NCBI GenBank assembly: GCA_041390905.1
Contig: JAWKPA010000012.1
Span: 1,984,001 to 2,048,000 of the forward strand
DNA: 64,000 nt
Origin: JACKCD01 sp041390905
GTDB taxonomy: Bacteria; Chloroflexota; Anaerolineae; Promineifilales; Promineifilaceae
Direction of reading: 5' to 3'
Shown here: piece after piece, positions 35,353-44,056 of the stretch
Position numbering within the stretch: position 1 is the stretch's first letter
How the letters are laid out: the number at the start of each line of letters is the position of its first letter
Notes under the pieces: generated by a model
Told to the model about the DNA's origin: nothing
The model's database searches: none
Seen by the model: the letters and a program-made list of their open reading frames with translations, nothing else
Position numbers and translations under genes: made by a program

Positions 35353-36523
35353 TTTCTTGAAGAAGCTGGGTAATCAGCACGGTTGGTTGGCCTTGTGCCT
35401 GGGTGAGGATGAGGGTGCGGTGGTGGGGGCCGCGCAGTCGAAGCTGTTTTTTTAGTGTGTCTGGTTCCAGGGGTGAGCCGCGCTTTTTGATGGTGACGTT
35501 GCCAATTTGGTGCTGCCGCAGGTAGTGGCGAAGCTGTTTGAGCTGGAAGGGGAAGGTGGCTTCGATGGTGTAGCAGCGGGCGAAGGGGGTGGGCTGGGGG
35601 GAAACGGCCGTTAAATAAGCAATCTCCGCATCAATCATGGTGGCTCCCAACCGCGCCGCCAGCTCTTGCACCAGGTGGGCGCGAATGACGGCCGGGTCGG
35701 GTTCATACAGCACCCCCTGCGGCGGCGTGATGGCGATGTCGAGCGGGGTGGGGCTGCTGGTGAGCGTGTGGTTGCCGGGGAGCAGGGTGGCGCGGCGCTG
35801 AACGGCCGTTCGCAGCCCGCCAAACCACAGCACCCCCTCTTTTAATTCCCCATTGACCGAGATAAATTCCACTTCCGCGTCGGCCGGCAGCTCGTCGTAA
35901 TGGACACCGGGGCTGATTTTAACGGCCGTTTCCCCCACCTTCTGCCGCCACACATCCACCAAACTCAGCGGCGGGCTGTAGTCATGGACCGAGTAAATGC
36001 GTCGCCCCGTTTCATCCCGCCGTGCCGGGTCAAAAAACAGGGCATCGGCCGCCAGCGGCGGCAGCGTCATCAAGTTGGCACACAATGGCTGGAGCTGGCC
36101 GTCGTAAACCGCCACATTCTGCCGCGCCATCGCCAGCCGCACCTCGTCCTGCTCCACGCCAATGACCGGGGCAATTTGGGCCAACGCCAGCGCATCGCCG
36201 CCAATGCCGCAGCCGAGGTCGGCGATGGTGCGCGGGGCAAGCCGGGCAAAGCGGCGGGCGCGGTAGGCGGCAATCTCTTCCCCCGATGCTTGCTCCAATG
36301 CTTCGCGTAGAAAGTACATTTGGTCGGCGCGGCTGAACTTAACGGCCGCTTTTTGCCGCAGCAGCACCGTTTCCAGCACGGCGTGGGCGTGGCTGGGGGG
36401 CAACTGTTGGCGTAGCTGCTGGGCAAGCTGCAAATGGTTGTGCGGAGTGATTGGCGCGTCAATTTGCCGAAGCCACGTTTGCCCGGCGGGGGAGAGGAGG
36501 AAGTGGAGGTCGGAGGGGTGCAT
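35342..36523 (-). CDS. Class I SAM-dependent methyltransferase with THUMP-like domain
   Basis: This 393-residue protein has an N-terminal helical region, a SAM-binding motif TIADLGCGIGGDALALAQ (about residue 103) followed by VIGVEQDEVRLAMARQN, a DALFFDPARRDETGRRI catalytic-loop-like segment (DPAR in place of NPPY), and a C-terminal THUMP-like domain ending TIKKRGSPLEPDTLKKQLRL. This architecture belongs to the class I SAM methyltransferases annotated with a THUMP_like domain, presumed RNA or nucleoside modifiers; the substrate is unknown. The start at 36523 is chosen because the upstream in-frame part lies within the inverted repeat at 36540-36610. Three exact AACGGCCGTT copies plus one variant lie in the gene, with the plus-strand composition switching at each although the gene is on the minus strand. 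Confidence 0.85.
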   Translation of the reverse strand: MHPSDLHFLLSPAGQTWLRQIDAPITPHNHLQLAQQLRQQLPPSHAHAVLETVLLRQKAAVKFSRADQMYFLREALEQASGEEIAAYRARRFARLAPRTIADLGCGIGGDALALAQIAPVIGVEQDEVRLAMARQNVAVYDGQLQPLCANLMTLPPLAADALFFDPARRDETGRRIYSVHDYSPPLSLVDVWRQKVGETAVKISPGVHYDELPADAEVEFISVNGELKEGVLWFGGLRTAVQRRATLLPGNHTLTSSPTPLDIAITPPQGVLYEPDPAVIRAHLVQELAARLGATMIDAEIAYLTAVSPQPTPFARCYTIEATFPFQLKQLRHYLRQHQIGNVTIKKRGSPLEPDTLKKQLRLRGPHHRTLILTQAQGQPTVLITQLLQESNQ

Positions 36524-36539
36524 GGGTGGGGGGAGCGTT

Positions 36540-36610
36540 ACACAGAGAACCACCGAGTTTTCTCAATTTCTCTGTGGTTCTCTGTGTCTCCTCTGCGAAA
36601 CTCTGTGAAA
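36540..36610. repeat. Inverted repeat between methyltransferase and nuclease genes
   Basis: ACACAGAGAACCAC (36540-36553) is inverted as GTGGTTCTCTGTGT (36574-36587), and further CTCTG-type units continue to 36610. It fills the short gap between two minus-strand genes. Confidence 0.75.
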
Positions 36611-36617
36611 TTTGTCA

Positions 36618-37427
36618 TCATGGCGCAATGGGTTCCAGCGGCAGCCAGTCGGGGAAGTAGTCGTCTTCTTCGGGGGGTTCGGGCGGCGGGAAAACGGCCG
36701 TTTGTCGCCCACAAAACGCCTGGTAAGGGCATTGCTGGCACAGCGCCAGGTCATCGGTCAGCGGCCAGTCGCTGGTCGCGTCAATTTGGGTGGCAATGGC
36801 TTGCAGGTCGGCCCAGTTTTGCGCGTGCTGGGCGGCACTGTAGGGCAAGGTGCGCGGCGTGTCGGGTTCGCTGACGTACCAATAGGTGATGGCGATTTGG
36901 TCGGGGGGCAGCGGGGCGGGGGCGTTAAGGATGGCGCGGCTGCTTTCAGCGAGCATGGCGAGGTAGAGCCGGGTTTGCCAATCTTGGCGCAGGCTGCTTT
37001 CGGGGCGGGGACGGCCGGTTTTCCAGTCGAACAGGTGGGCGAAGGGGGTGGCCTGGCTGTCTGTGCCAACGATGAGGAGGTCGAAACGGCCGTTTAGCAA
37101 ATAGCTGCCCTTGCTGGTGTGGAGCAGGGGGGTGGTGAGGGTGAGTTCGGGGAGAAAACGGCCGTTGGGCAATGATGGCGCAAATTGGCGGAACGCCAGC
37201 CACCAGCTTCGCAAACGTGGGTGCGCCATCGCCTCCGCGTCCACCTCCAGCCCCAGAAAGTGGCGCTCCAGCAGTTGGTGGAATGTCTGCCCCAGCGACA
37301 AGTTGGCCTCCACCTTTTCTTCCAGTGGCTGCTGCGGCCACGGCAGCCGCTGCTGAAAGCGCAGGTGGAACTGTCGCTGGCAGGCCAGAAAGCTGGTGAG
37401 TTGGGTGCGGCTAAGGGTGGTGGACAT
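36618..37427 (-). CDS. PD-(D/E)XK nuclease, RecB/Cas4-like, with cysteine cluster
   Basis: This 269-residue nuclease starts MSTTLSRTQLTSFLACQRQFHLRFQ. The first cysteine (about 16), a QTFHQLLERHF helix, GRFDLLIVG (catalytic Asp), FDWKTGRPRP (the D/E-x-K motif) and the QTRLYLAML helix are in the order of the RecB-type PD-(D/E)XK fold. The C-terminal LCQQCPYQAFC adds three cysteines, so with the N-terminal one a 4Fe-4S cluster like those of AddB and Cas4 is likely. It lies 1.5 kb from the CRISPR array on the same strand, but no other cas gene is present and standalone nucleases of this type are common; a Cas4 role is therefore only a possibility. The start at 37427 is preferred over an upstream codon. 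Confidence 0.82.
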   Translation of the reverse strand: MSTTLSRTQLTSFLACQRQFHLRFQQRLPWPQQPLEEKVEANLSLGQTFHQLLERHFLGLEVDAEAMAHPRLRSWWLAFRQFAPSLPNGRFLPELTLTTPLLHTSKGSYLLNGRFDLLIVGTDSQATPFAHLFDWKTGRPRPESSLRQDWQTRLYLAMLAESSRAILNAPAPLPPDQIAITYWYVSEPDTPRTLPYSAAQHAQNWADLQAIATQIDATSDWPLTDDLALCQQCPYQAFCGRQTAVFPPPEPPEEDDYFPDWLPLEPIAP

Positions 37428-37464
37428 AGGGTGAACGGAAGGATCCAGAACCAAAGAAGTTTTT

Positions 37465-37527
37465 GACAGGATTAACAGGATTTACAGGATTTTTGAGCTT
37501 AATCCTGTTAATCTTGTTAATCCTGTC
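37465..37527. repeat. Inverted repeat between nuclease and glycosidase-like genes
   Basis: GACAGGATTAACAGGATT and following units are inverted as AATCCTGTTAATCTTGTTAA and a final TCCTGTC, forming a long imperfect hairpin. Confidence 0.75.
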
Positions 37528-37548
37528 TAAAATTTTTGCTGTAAGGTA

Positions 37549-38799
37549 CTAACCTCCATGATAAAAAAACTCTGTTACGGCGGGGTGGGTGAAGCCGGGT
37601 TGGAAGAGGGCTTGCCATTCCCAACTGTCATCAAAGCCGCCGCCGGCGCGGTTTGCCAGCAGCCAGTAGCTGAAGGCGAGAAAGTACGGTTCGGCTGTTG
37701 CCATGTAGCCATATTGATAGCGGATGAGTTCCGTTTCCTGCGCCCGGTTGTCGGGGTTGTAGGAACCGGCTTCGGTGCCGATGATGGGAAGGGAACGGCC
37801 GAGATGGCTTTGCACAATGCTGTCGTATTGGCGGAAAAGCAGAAAGCCGTCGGGGTCGTCAAACGGCCGTAAACCGTGGTAATTATGCACCGATAGCCAC
37901 GCATGGTTGAGCAGGTCGTCGTCGCCATTAAATTCCAACGCCCGCAGCGTCCGATCCAGAAAATCGTAGTGATTATACTCGCCGCCGGGGCTAAGCGCAC
38001 CGATTCCGGGCAGGCCGCCGTTGGCAACCACTTCCCGCGCCACCCGCGCCCATTCAGCGGCATAGAGGTTGGGGTTGGCAAAGCTTTGGGTGTTTTCAAC
38101 GTTGGTGTTGGGTTCGTTGTAAATCTGGTAATAGTAAACCCCTCTGGCGCGGTAATGGCGCACCAGCCCGCCGATGTCGCCGTCGTAGGGTTGCAGGGTG
38201 GGCTGGAAGAGGCGCATGACGGGCATGATGCCGTGGGCGACAAGCTGGTCAACGAGGTAATCATTGTCGCCCACGCGCACGCCGTCGTTGAGAAAGACGA
38301 CCCATTTGATGTTCATGTGGACGACTTCGGCCACAAACTGGTCTACTACTCCTGGCTCCTGCTTGATGGTGGGAATCCAGTGGATGCCCCAGCCGTTGTT
38401 GCCTGTGGGCGTTGGGAATGCTTGGTAGGGCATGATTTCGCTGAGGGGGTAGCGGTCAAATGGTTTGATGATGAGGGTGGGGCCGGTGGTGGGGGGTGGG
38501 GTGGTGGTGGCAGTGGGGCGGAGGGTGGCGGTGGGGGGAACGGCCGTTTGGGTGGGAATCTCCCCCGGTTTGGCTTTGGCCGTGGGCGTGGCGTTCACTT
38601 GGCCGGTGTCGAGCGTGGGCAGGGGGGTGGCGGCAGCGGGGGTGAAGGTGGGGGGCAGGGCGGAAGAAACGGCCGTTTGTGCCGCCTCGGCTACCGAAGC
38701 GACGGTGGGAATGACGGCCAGCATTTGCGGCTGGCAGCCAGTAAACAGCAGAACAACCAGTACAAAAAAGCACCGGTACACTTGGGGGCATCGTCTCAT
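37549..38799 (-). CDS. Glycoside hydrolase-like lipoprotein
   Basis: This secreted protein has 416 residues from ATG 38799 (MRRCPQVYRCFFVLVVLL, then FTGC with the candidate lipidated C22). A proline/threonine-rich linker (about 55-125) leads to a TIM-barrel-like domain: WGIHWIPTIKQEPGVV, VVFLNDGV, GVYYYQIYNEPN (NEP, with the acid/base glutamate of clan GH-A) and SLPIIGTEAGSYNPD (candidate nucleophile glutamate). This resembles clan A glycosidases; the sugar substrate is not evident. An upstream in-frame extension is possible, but a TATAAT (minus strand, about 38838-38843) sits within it and favours the later start. Two AACGGCCGTT copies in the linker encode QTAV. Confidence 0.75.
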   Translation of the reverse strand: MRRCPQVYRCFFVLVVLLFTGCQPQMLAVIPTVASVAEAAQTAVSSALPPTFTPAAATPLPTLDTGQVNATPTAKAKPGEIPTQTAVPPTATLRPTATTTPPPTTGPTLIIKPFDRYPLSEIMPYQAFPTPTGNNGWGIHWIPTIKQEPGVVDQFVAEVVHMNIKWVVFLNDGVRVGDNDYLVDQLVAHGIMPVMRLFQPTLQPYDGDIGGLVRHYRARGVYYYQIYNEPNTNVENTQSFANPNLYAAEWARVAREVVANGGLPGIGALSPGGEYNHYDFLDRTLRALEFNGDDDLLNHAWLSVHNYHGLRPFDDPDGFLLFRQYDSIVQSHLGRSLPIIGTEAGSYNPDNRAQETELIRYQYGYMATAEPYFLAFSYWLLANRAGGGFDDSWEWQALFQPGFTHPAVTEFFYHGG

Positions 38800-38910
38800 T
38801 GATGTTCCAATTGTTTGATTTGTTTTCGCATTTTCCCCCATTATACCCCAAACAGACAATTGCTTAACCTGTTTCACGCTTCTTGTTTATTGATCTACTG
38901 GCCTTAAAGC

Positions 38911-38951
38911 AAAAAAGGGGTTGAAACGCGCCGCAGGCGCGTTTCAACCCC
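38911..38951 (-). terminator. Intrinsic terminator built on the terminal CRISPR repeat
   Basis: On the minus strand, a perfect 16-base stem (plus-strand arms 38917-38932 and 38936-38951, three-base loop) is followed by six T (38911-38916). One arm is the last 11 bases of the leader-distal repeat plus five flanking bases, so the terminator uses the repeat itself. This fixes the direction of array transcription as right to left. Confidence 0.85.
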
Positions 38952-41900
38952 CTACTAATCGGGAGTCATTTCTAAACTCTACCGTGTATTTACCAGTGAT
39001 TGTCAGGTTCTTCGTTTCAACCCCCTACTAATCGGGAGTCATTTCTAAACACTTTATTACCTGCAAGGACTTCTTTCGAGAGATTCGGTTTCAACCCCCT
39101 ACTAATCGGGAGTCATTTCTAAACTCCAAAAGCAGGTGAAAACGATCTGTTCACCGATAGGTTTCAACCCCCTACTAATCGGGAGTCATTTCTAAACATG
39201 GAACCACGAGCAAAACAGTCAACGTAGAAGTAAGTTTCAACCCCCTACTAATCGGGAGTCATTTCTAAACGCAAAAGCCTATATCGTTCTCAACGATGGC
39301 TCAGAGGTAACGTTTCAACCCCCTACTAATCGGGAGTCATTTCTAAACGGGGTGATGGCACTGAGTATAATGGCAACCAACCTAAGTTTCAACCCCCTAC
39401 TAATCGGGAGTCATTTCTAAACTCGGAGTGAGCGCCCACTGGAGCGATGCCCGGCCCATGTTTCAACCCCCTACTAATCGGGAGTCATTTCTAAACCCAC
39501 AGCAAGTGGTTAGCGGCGCTCATCTCTATTGTTTCAACCCCCTACTAATCGGGAGTCATTTCTAAACTGGTACTCAGAGGGACGGGTTCGCACCCGGCCC
39601 AATGGTTTCAACCCCCTACTAATCGGGAGTCATTTCTAAACCGTGTTGAAACTTTGAATACTGTGGGTCAGTCTTTCGTTTCAACCCCCTACTAATCGGG
39701 AGTCATTTCTAAACGCCCATCGCCAACGCCGACACTCCCGCCCCCCTGTCGTTTCAACCCCCTACTAATCGGGAGTCATTTCTAAACGGGAGAAGGAGGT
39801 TATTAGCTCCCCCCAAGGGAGCATAAAGTTTCAACCCCCTACTAATCGGGAGTCATTTCTAAACCGGGTGGGCATGCCTCTTTTTCCAGAAACGCGATCA
39901 ACAGTTTCAACCCCCTACTAATCGGGAGTCATTTCTAAACCTCAGAACAGACGACGATACGACTCACACAATTGGTTTCAACCCCCTACTAATCGGGAGT
40001 CATTTCTAAACTTGGCGTACTTACCCCGGAACCCCGAGGGGACATATCCGCAGGGTTTCAACCCCCTACTAATCGGGAGTCATTTCTAAACGTGGTTTGT
40101 AGTTATTCTCGACATTACTTCCAACTTGTTTCAACCCCCTACTAATCGGGAGTCATTTCTAAACATGAGCAGAAAAACTTTATCTCTGATCGGGATAAGT
40201 TTCAACCCCCTACTAATCGGGAGTCATTTCTAAACTGCCCTTGCTTTGGCAAGAAGGGAAATATAAGACAATTGGTTTCAACCCCCTACTAATCGGGAGT
40301 CATTTCTAAACTGCCCTATGGGCGGCACGTACGCCGCACCCCTTGATGTTTGTTTCAACCCCCTACTAATCGGGAGTCATTTCTAAACACAGTGTAACTT
40401 TCCAAGCTGACCCGGGCCACCTATTCGTTTCAACCCCCTACTAATCGGGAGTCATTTCTAAACAAAAAGACGGTGTAGCACCTGTTGACGTGAACTTGTT
40501 TCAACCCCCTACTAATCGGGAGTCATTTCTAAACTGGCAGTTGGTACAAACTACCCGCACCTAACAAACTTGTTTCAACCCCCTACTAATCGGGAGTCAT
40601 TTCTAAACTTTCGACTCCGACAAACAACGGATAGAAGTTGTCGGTTTCAACCCCCTACTAATCGGGAGTCATTTCTAAACCCGGACTGGTATAACCAACA
40701 GGACCCTGGGGCGAATTTTCGTTTCAACCCCCTACTAATCGGGAGTCATTTCTAAACGCATTATCCAAGGATTCCGGCTCGGAAACGAGTATGCGTTTCA
40801 ACCCCCTACTAATCGGGAGTCATTTCTAAACGGATTTGGAGCGCAGACTTCCCAAACCTAATTTTTGTTTCAACCCCCTACTAATCGGGAGTCATTTCTA
40901 AACTCGTCGGATTTAGTGGTGGAAGCATGGCCTTCAAGTTTCAACCCCCTACTAATCGGGAGTCATTTCTAAACAAACAAATATGTATCAGGTGATTGCA
41001 GCGTCAATCTGTGGGTGTTTCAACCCCCTACTAATCGGGAGTCATTTCTAAACTTAGCAATTCGTTTCCGGAAGCCATTATCCAAATTAGTTTCAACCCC
41101 CTACTAATCGGGAGTCATTTCTAAACCCTAAGTACTTCAGGCTTTTGGAGGTAGGTGCGCCGAGTTTCAACCCCCTACTAATCGGGAGTCATTTCTAAAC
41201 TCTGAGCTGGTAAACCCAGGCACATGCCCTGGTCTCACGTTTCAACCCCCTACTAATCGGGAGTCATTTCTAAACATAGAAAACCCGTCAGACCAACCTA
41301 AAAACCCTTGGCAGGTTTCAACCCCCTACTAATCGGGAGTCATTTCTAAACGGTAGAAGCCTTGACTCGCGCGGGAATGAACCACGCTGGTTTCAACCCC
41401 CTACTAATCGGGAGTCATTTCTAAACACAACGCAATATGATAACAGTCAAGATCGCCCCATCATTGTTTCAACCCCCTACTAATCGGGAGTCATTTCTAA
41501 ACATGGGGAACAATGAACGATAGCCGACACGTATTAGTTTCAACCCCCTACTAATCGGGAGTCATTTCTAAACGTGAATGCACATGTCACTGTCATGACG
41601 GTGACCCAGAGTTTCAACCCCCTACTAATCGGGAGTCATTTCTAAACAAATTCCACCGCCTCCCGAGGGGTAAGGTGGGTTTTTGTTTCAACCCCCTACT
41701 AATCGGGAGTCATTTCTAAACAACAGTCTATGACGATCATATTCCTCACCAGATTTGTTTCAACCCCCTACTAATCGGGAGTCATTTCTAAACTGTTCAC
41801 ACACACGTTTCAGACCCATGGCAGCTACTTAGTTTCAACCCCCTACTAATCGGGAGTCATTTCTAAACATTATCAACATTACAAAGTGTAGTAGTTTCTG

Positions 41901-42016
41901 AACTGTTTCAACCCCCTACTAATCGGGAGTCATTTCTAAACCTTAGGCATAGGAACTTTGTTCCTATTCGGGTTGAAAGGTTTCAACCCCCTACTAATCG
42001 GGAGTCATTTCTAAAC
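38941..42016 (-). CRISPR. CRISPR array, 42 repeats of 37 bases, 41 spacers, no cas genes nearby
   Basis: The 37-base repeat (on the plus strand it begins GTTTCAACCCCCTACTAATC and ends GGGAGTCATTTCTAAAC) occurs 42 times, starting at 38941, 39014, 39088 and so on to 41980, with no variant seen. The 41 spacers are 34-43 bases long and all differ. On the minus strand the repeat ends in GTTGAAAC, like the 5' handle of many type I and III crRNAs, and an inner CTCCC/GGGGG stem is possible. A promoter on the right and a terminator on the left agree with minus-strand transcription, so spacers near 41950 should be newest. No cas gene lies in the window, so processing must rely on proteins encoded elsewhere. 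The type cannot be assigned from the repeat alone. Confidence 0.98.
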
Positions 42017-42299
42017 CCTTGCTTGCCTACCGAGGCGGCAAAGTGGGAGGAGTTTTGCCTTTTTTGCCTATTTTTGGCGGCAAAGTGGGAAACAAAAACG
42101 GGTGGTCTGCGTGTAGCTAATTGTTAAAGGGCTAGAAATGATTATGACTGACCAGATGTAGGCAAACGGTAGGCAAATTTGGTAGGCAAAAACGGCCGTT
42201 TCGTAAGATTTCTTTTTAACAGTGACCACTTGTAGGCAAACTGCAAAATGGCAAAATAATGACCTTATTATACGTTAAGGGGAGCGATTGTTCAACGAT
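42017..42299 (-). promoter_or_regulatory. CRISPR leader with promoter
   Basis: On the minus strand TTGAAC (42290-42295) and TATAAT (42267-42272) are separated by exactly 17 bases, placing a transcription start near 42260 and a leader of about 245 bases before the first repeat. The leader is AT-rich and holds four copies of TAGGCAAA (plus strand, about 42160-42240) and two GGCGGCAAAGTGGGA units nearer the array, which could be integration or protein-binding sites. One AACGGCCGTT is at about 42190. Confidence 0.7.
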
Positions 42300-43067
42300 T
42301 TACCGATACAAATCTTTTTCTTTGGGGCGTACCAGGTCGGTGGCGCGGCCGGCCGGAGCGTGAAATTGCAGACCGCGCACAAGGATGACGGGGGTGGCTT
42401 CGGCAGCCTGGCCCATGAGCAGCCCAGCGGCGGCGGCAATTTCGTCGGCCACGCCCACGTCGGTATGTTCCAGAATGTAGCCGTAGAGATCGGCCTCGCC
42501 GCGCCGGTCCCACAGGGCGGGAACCCCGGCCACGCCAATGGCTACGCCGACGGTACCCATGCGAAACGGCCGTCCGTGGCTGTCGCTGATGATGATGCCG
42601 ACGTTGACCCCCAGCCGGGCAGCGATGGCCTGGCGAAGCTGCGCGGCCGATTGGTCGGGGTCAACGGGCAGGAGCAGGACATACTCTTTTCCGGCCGTTT
42701 GCGCTACGTTGGAGCGGTCAATACCGGCGTTGGCGCTGGTGAAGCCCAGCCGGTGGCGGACGATGAGTACGCCGGGGCGGAAGCGGGAAACTTCGTCGCT
42801 TTCCTGCAAAATCAGCTCCACCACACGCGGATCCTTGCCCACCTGTTCGGCTAGCTCCTGGGCGCGTGGGCTGACGACGACTTCAGCCAGGTCGAAGAGC
42901 CGTCCTTCGGCTTTGGAAACAATTTTTTGGGCAATGACCAGCACGTCGCCGTCTTGCAGCACGATTTCTTGCCGCAGCAGGGCGTCAATGAGCAGGGTGG
43001 CAAGGTGGTCGCCGGGCTGGATGTGGGGGATGTGGGAAACGGCCGTTAAAGTTAGCTGTTGGCTCAT
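42300..43067 (-). CDS. cofE: Coenzyme F420-0:L-glutamate ligase
   Basis: This enzyme adds L-glutamate residues to F420-0 using GTP, the last step of coenzyme F420 synthesis. The 255 residues show the family pattern: IPHIQPGDHLATLL near the start, GDVLVIAQKIVSKAEGR, the DPRVVELILQES helix, HRLGFTSANAGIDRSNV and GIIISDSHGRPFRMGTVGVAIG (metal- and GTP-binding segment). This is the single-domain archaeal-type CofE length; the C-terminal FMN reductase-like domain of mycobacterial FbiB is absent. The start at 43067 (MSQQLTLTAV) is preferred over an ATG four codons earlier. An F420-dependent oxidoreductase gene lies 74 bases upstream, separated by a heptamer hairpin. Confidence 0.95.
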   Translation of the reverse strand: MSQQLTLTAVSHIPHIQPGDHLATLLIDALLRQEIVLQDGDVLVIAQKIVSKAEGRLFDLAEVVVSPRAQELAEQVGKDPRVVELILQESDEVSRFRPGVLIVRHRLGFTSANAGIDRSNVAQTAGKEYVLLLPVDPDQSAAQLRQAIAARLGVNVGIIISDSHGRPFRMGTVGVAIGVAGVPALWDRRGEADLYGYILEHTDVGVADEIAAAAGLLMGQAAEATPVILVRGLQFHAPAGRATDLVRPKEKDLYR

Positions 43068-43080
43068 AAATAGAAGCATT

Positions 43081-43136
43081 GAGATTGGAGATTGGAGATT
43101 GGAGATTCACCTAATTTCCAATCTCCACTCTCCAAC
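43081..43136. repeat. Heptamer-repeat hairpin between npdG and cofE
   Basis: Three GGAGATT units (43088-43107 region) face TTCCAATCTCCACTCTCC to 43136. Confidence 0.8.
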
Positions 43137-43141
43137 CCCCA

Positions 43142-43789
43142 TTAAATACCCGTAATGCGAATCCCTGCGCTTTTCGACTTGCTCAAAATGTTGATGGCAA
43201 TTAGCACCGAGGTCATGCCTTCCACAACAACGGCGTTGGCTAAGGCTCCAGCATTTACGCCGCGCATTCCGGCCGCTTCGCACAGCTCAAGTGCCACCTT
43301 TTTATCGTCTCCCTTCTCGCCGCACACCAGCACATCGCAATCCATCTGGTGGTCAAGGTCAAGCAGGTGGTGGGCGCCAATGTTTTGGAATGCCGCCACC
43401 ACGCGGGCCGCTTCGCCAAGTTGTTCCTGGGCTTCCTCGGCGGCAGCTTTGCCGCTGGGCAGCAGGGAAACGCGGTTTTTCTTTTCCCCGGTGGGGGCCA
43501 CAACGGTAATCAGCAGTTTGCCATCCATCACGTCTTTAACGCTTGCGAGCGTGCCGTGCTGGGCGCTGTAAGGAACAGAAAGGACAACGACATCGGCTTG
43601 CTGCGCCGCCGTGGCGTTGTCGGTGCCGCTGATGCTGGCGTTGGGCAGGCGACCCTGCATATCTTCGGCCGCTGCCGCACCCTTGTCGGCACTGCGCGAG
43701 CCAATGATTATCTCATGCCCTGCCGCCGCCCAGCGGAAGCCGAGGCCAAATCCTTCATTTCCTGTTCCACCTAAAATTGCAATCTTCAC
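43142..43789 (-). CDS. npdG: NADPH-dependent F420 reductase
   Basis: This enzyme moves hydride between NADP(H) and coenzyme F420. The 215 residues begin VKIAILGGTGNEGFGLGFRWA with a GxGxxGxxG nucleotide-binding turn and GHEIIIGSRSADKG, where SR recognises the NADP 2'-phosphate. ADVVVLSVPYSAQHGTL and VAAFQNIGAHHLLDLD are conserved in F420:NADP oxidoreductases. The GTG at 43789 is chosen because AGAGGAG lies eight bases upstream and the homologous region begins there; the open frame extends 80 codons further but carries no conserved sequence. Together with cofE it shows that the organism uses F420. Confidence 0.93.
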   Translation of the reverse strand: MKIAILGGTGNEGFGLGFRWAAAGHEIIIGSRSADKGAAAAEDMQGRLPNASISGTDNATAAQQADVVVLSVPYSAQHGTLASVKDVMDGKLLITVVAPTGEKKNRVSLLPSGKAAAEEAQEQLGEAARVVAAFQNIGAHHLLDLDHQMDCDVLVCGEKGDDKKVALELCEAAGMRGVNAGALANAVVVEGMTSVLIAINILSKSKSAGIRITGI

Positions 43790-43850
43790 ACGTTTTCTCC
43801 TCTGAGCATGTAAGATAAGTTTGTCAACTTGTCCTACGACAAAATGGGAT

Positions 43851-43880
43851 GCGGACGAACACGGACGAACACGGATGGAC
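43851..43880. repeat. Decamer repeat upstream of npdG
   Basis: Three GCGGACGAAC/ACGGACGAAC/ACGGATGGAC units stand in tandem in the gap between npdG and mrpA. The same type lies at 35278-35307. Confidence 0.65.
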
Positions 43881-43970
43881 AATAATTGATGCGAACGGCC
43901 GTTTGTCGCTATCTTGCTCCCGATTCTAACCCGCCTCCATTTGCCTGTAAACAGAAAAAAAGGTGCGGTT

Positions 43971-44000
43971 TTTGTGCCTGGGGTCAAATTAAGGCATAAT
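43971..44000 (+). promoter_or_regulatory. Possible promoter of the mrp operon
   Basis: CATAAT at 43995-44000 stands 17-18 bases downstream of TTTGTGC (43971-43977), about 55 bases ahead of the mrpA start. The -35 match is weak. Confidence 0.35.
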
Positions 44001-44056
44001 AGGGTTGTATTTAGATGGGGAGACTGCATGTTAAGTTTTGAAGAAGAGAAGGTGTG

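Noticed and set aside
36618..37427. Calling the PD-(D/E)XK nuclease cas4
   Set aside because: No other cas gene is present and the same fold and cysteine set occur in unrelated RecB-like proteins; kept as a general nuclease with the link noted only as a possibility.
37903..38802. 299-codon plus-strand frame opposite the glycosidase-like gene
   Set aside because: Gly/Val-rich shadow; the minus-strand frame has a lipoprotein signal and glycosidase motifs.
39568..39604. CRISPR spacer containing GGGTTCGCACCCGG, similar to a tRNA T-arm
   Set aside because: No D-arm, anticodon or acceptor stem is present; one short hairpin in a spacer is not evidence for a tRNA or for tRNA targeting.
40570..40755. 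61-codon open frame inside the CRISPR array
   Set aside because: It is made of repeats and spacers; the repeated peptide (FQPPTNRESFLN) is simply the translated repeat.
43790..44029. N-terminal extension of the F420 reductase by 80 codons
   Set aside because: The extension has no conserved sequence and passes through a decamer repeat; GTG 43789 has a good ribosome-binding site and starts at the Rossmann motif.
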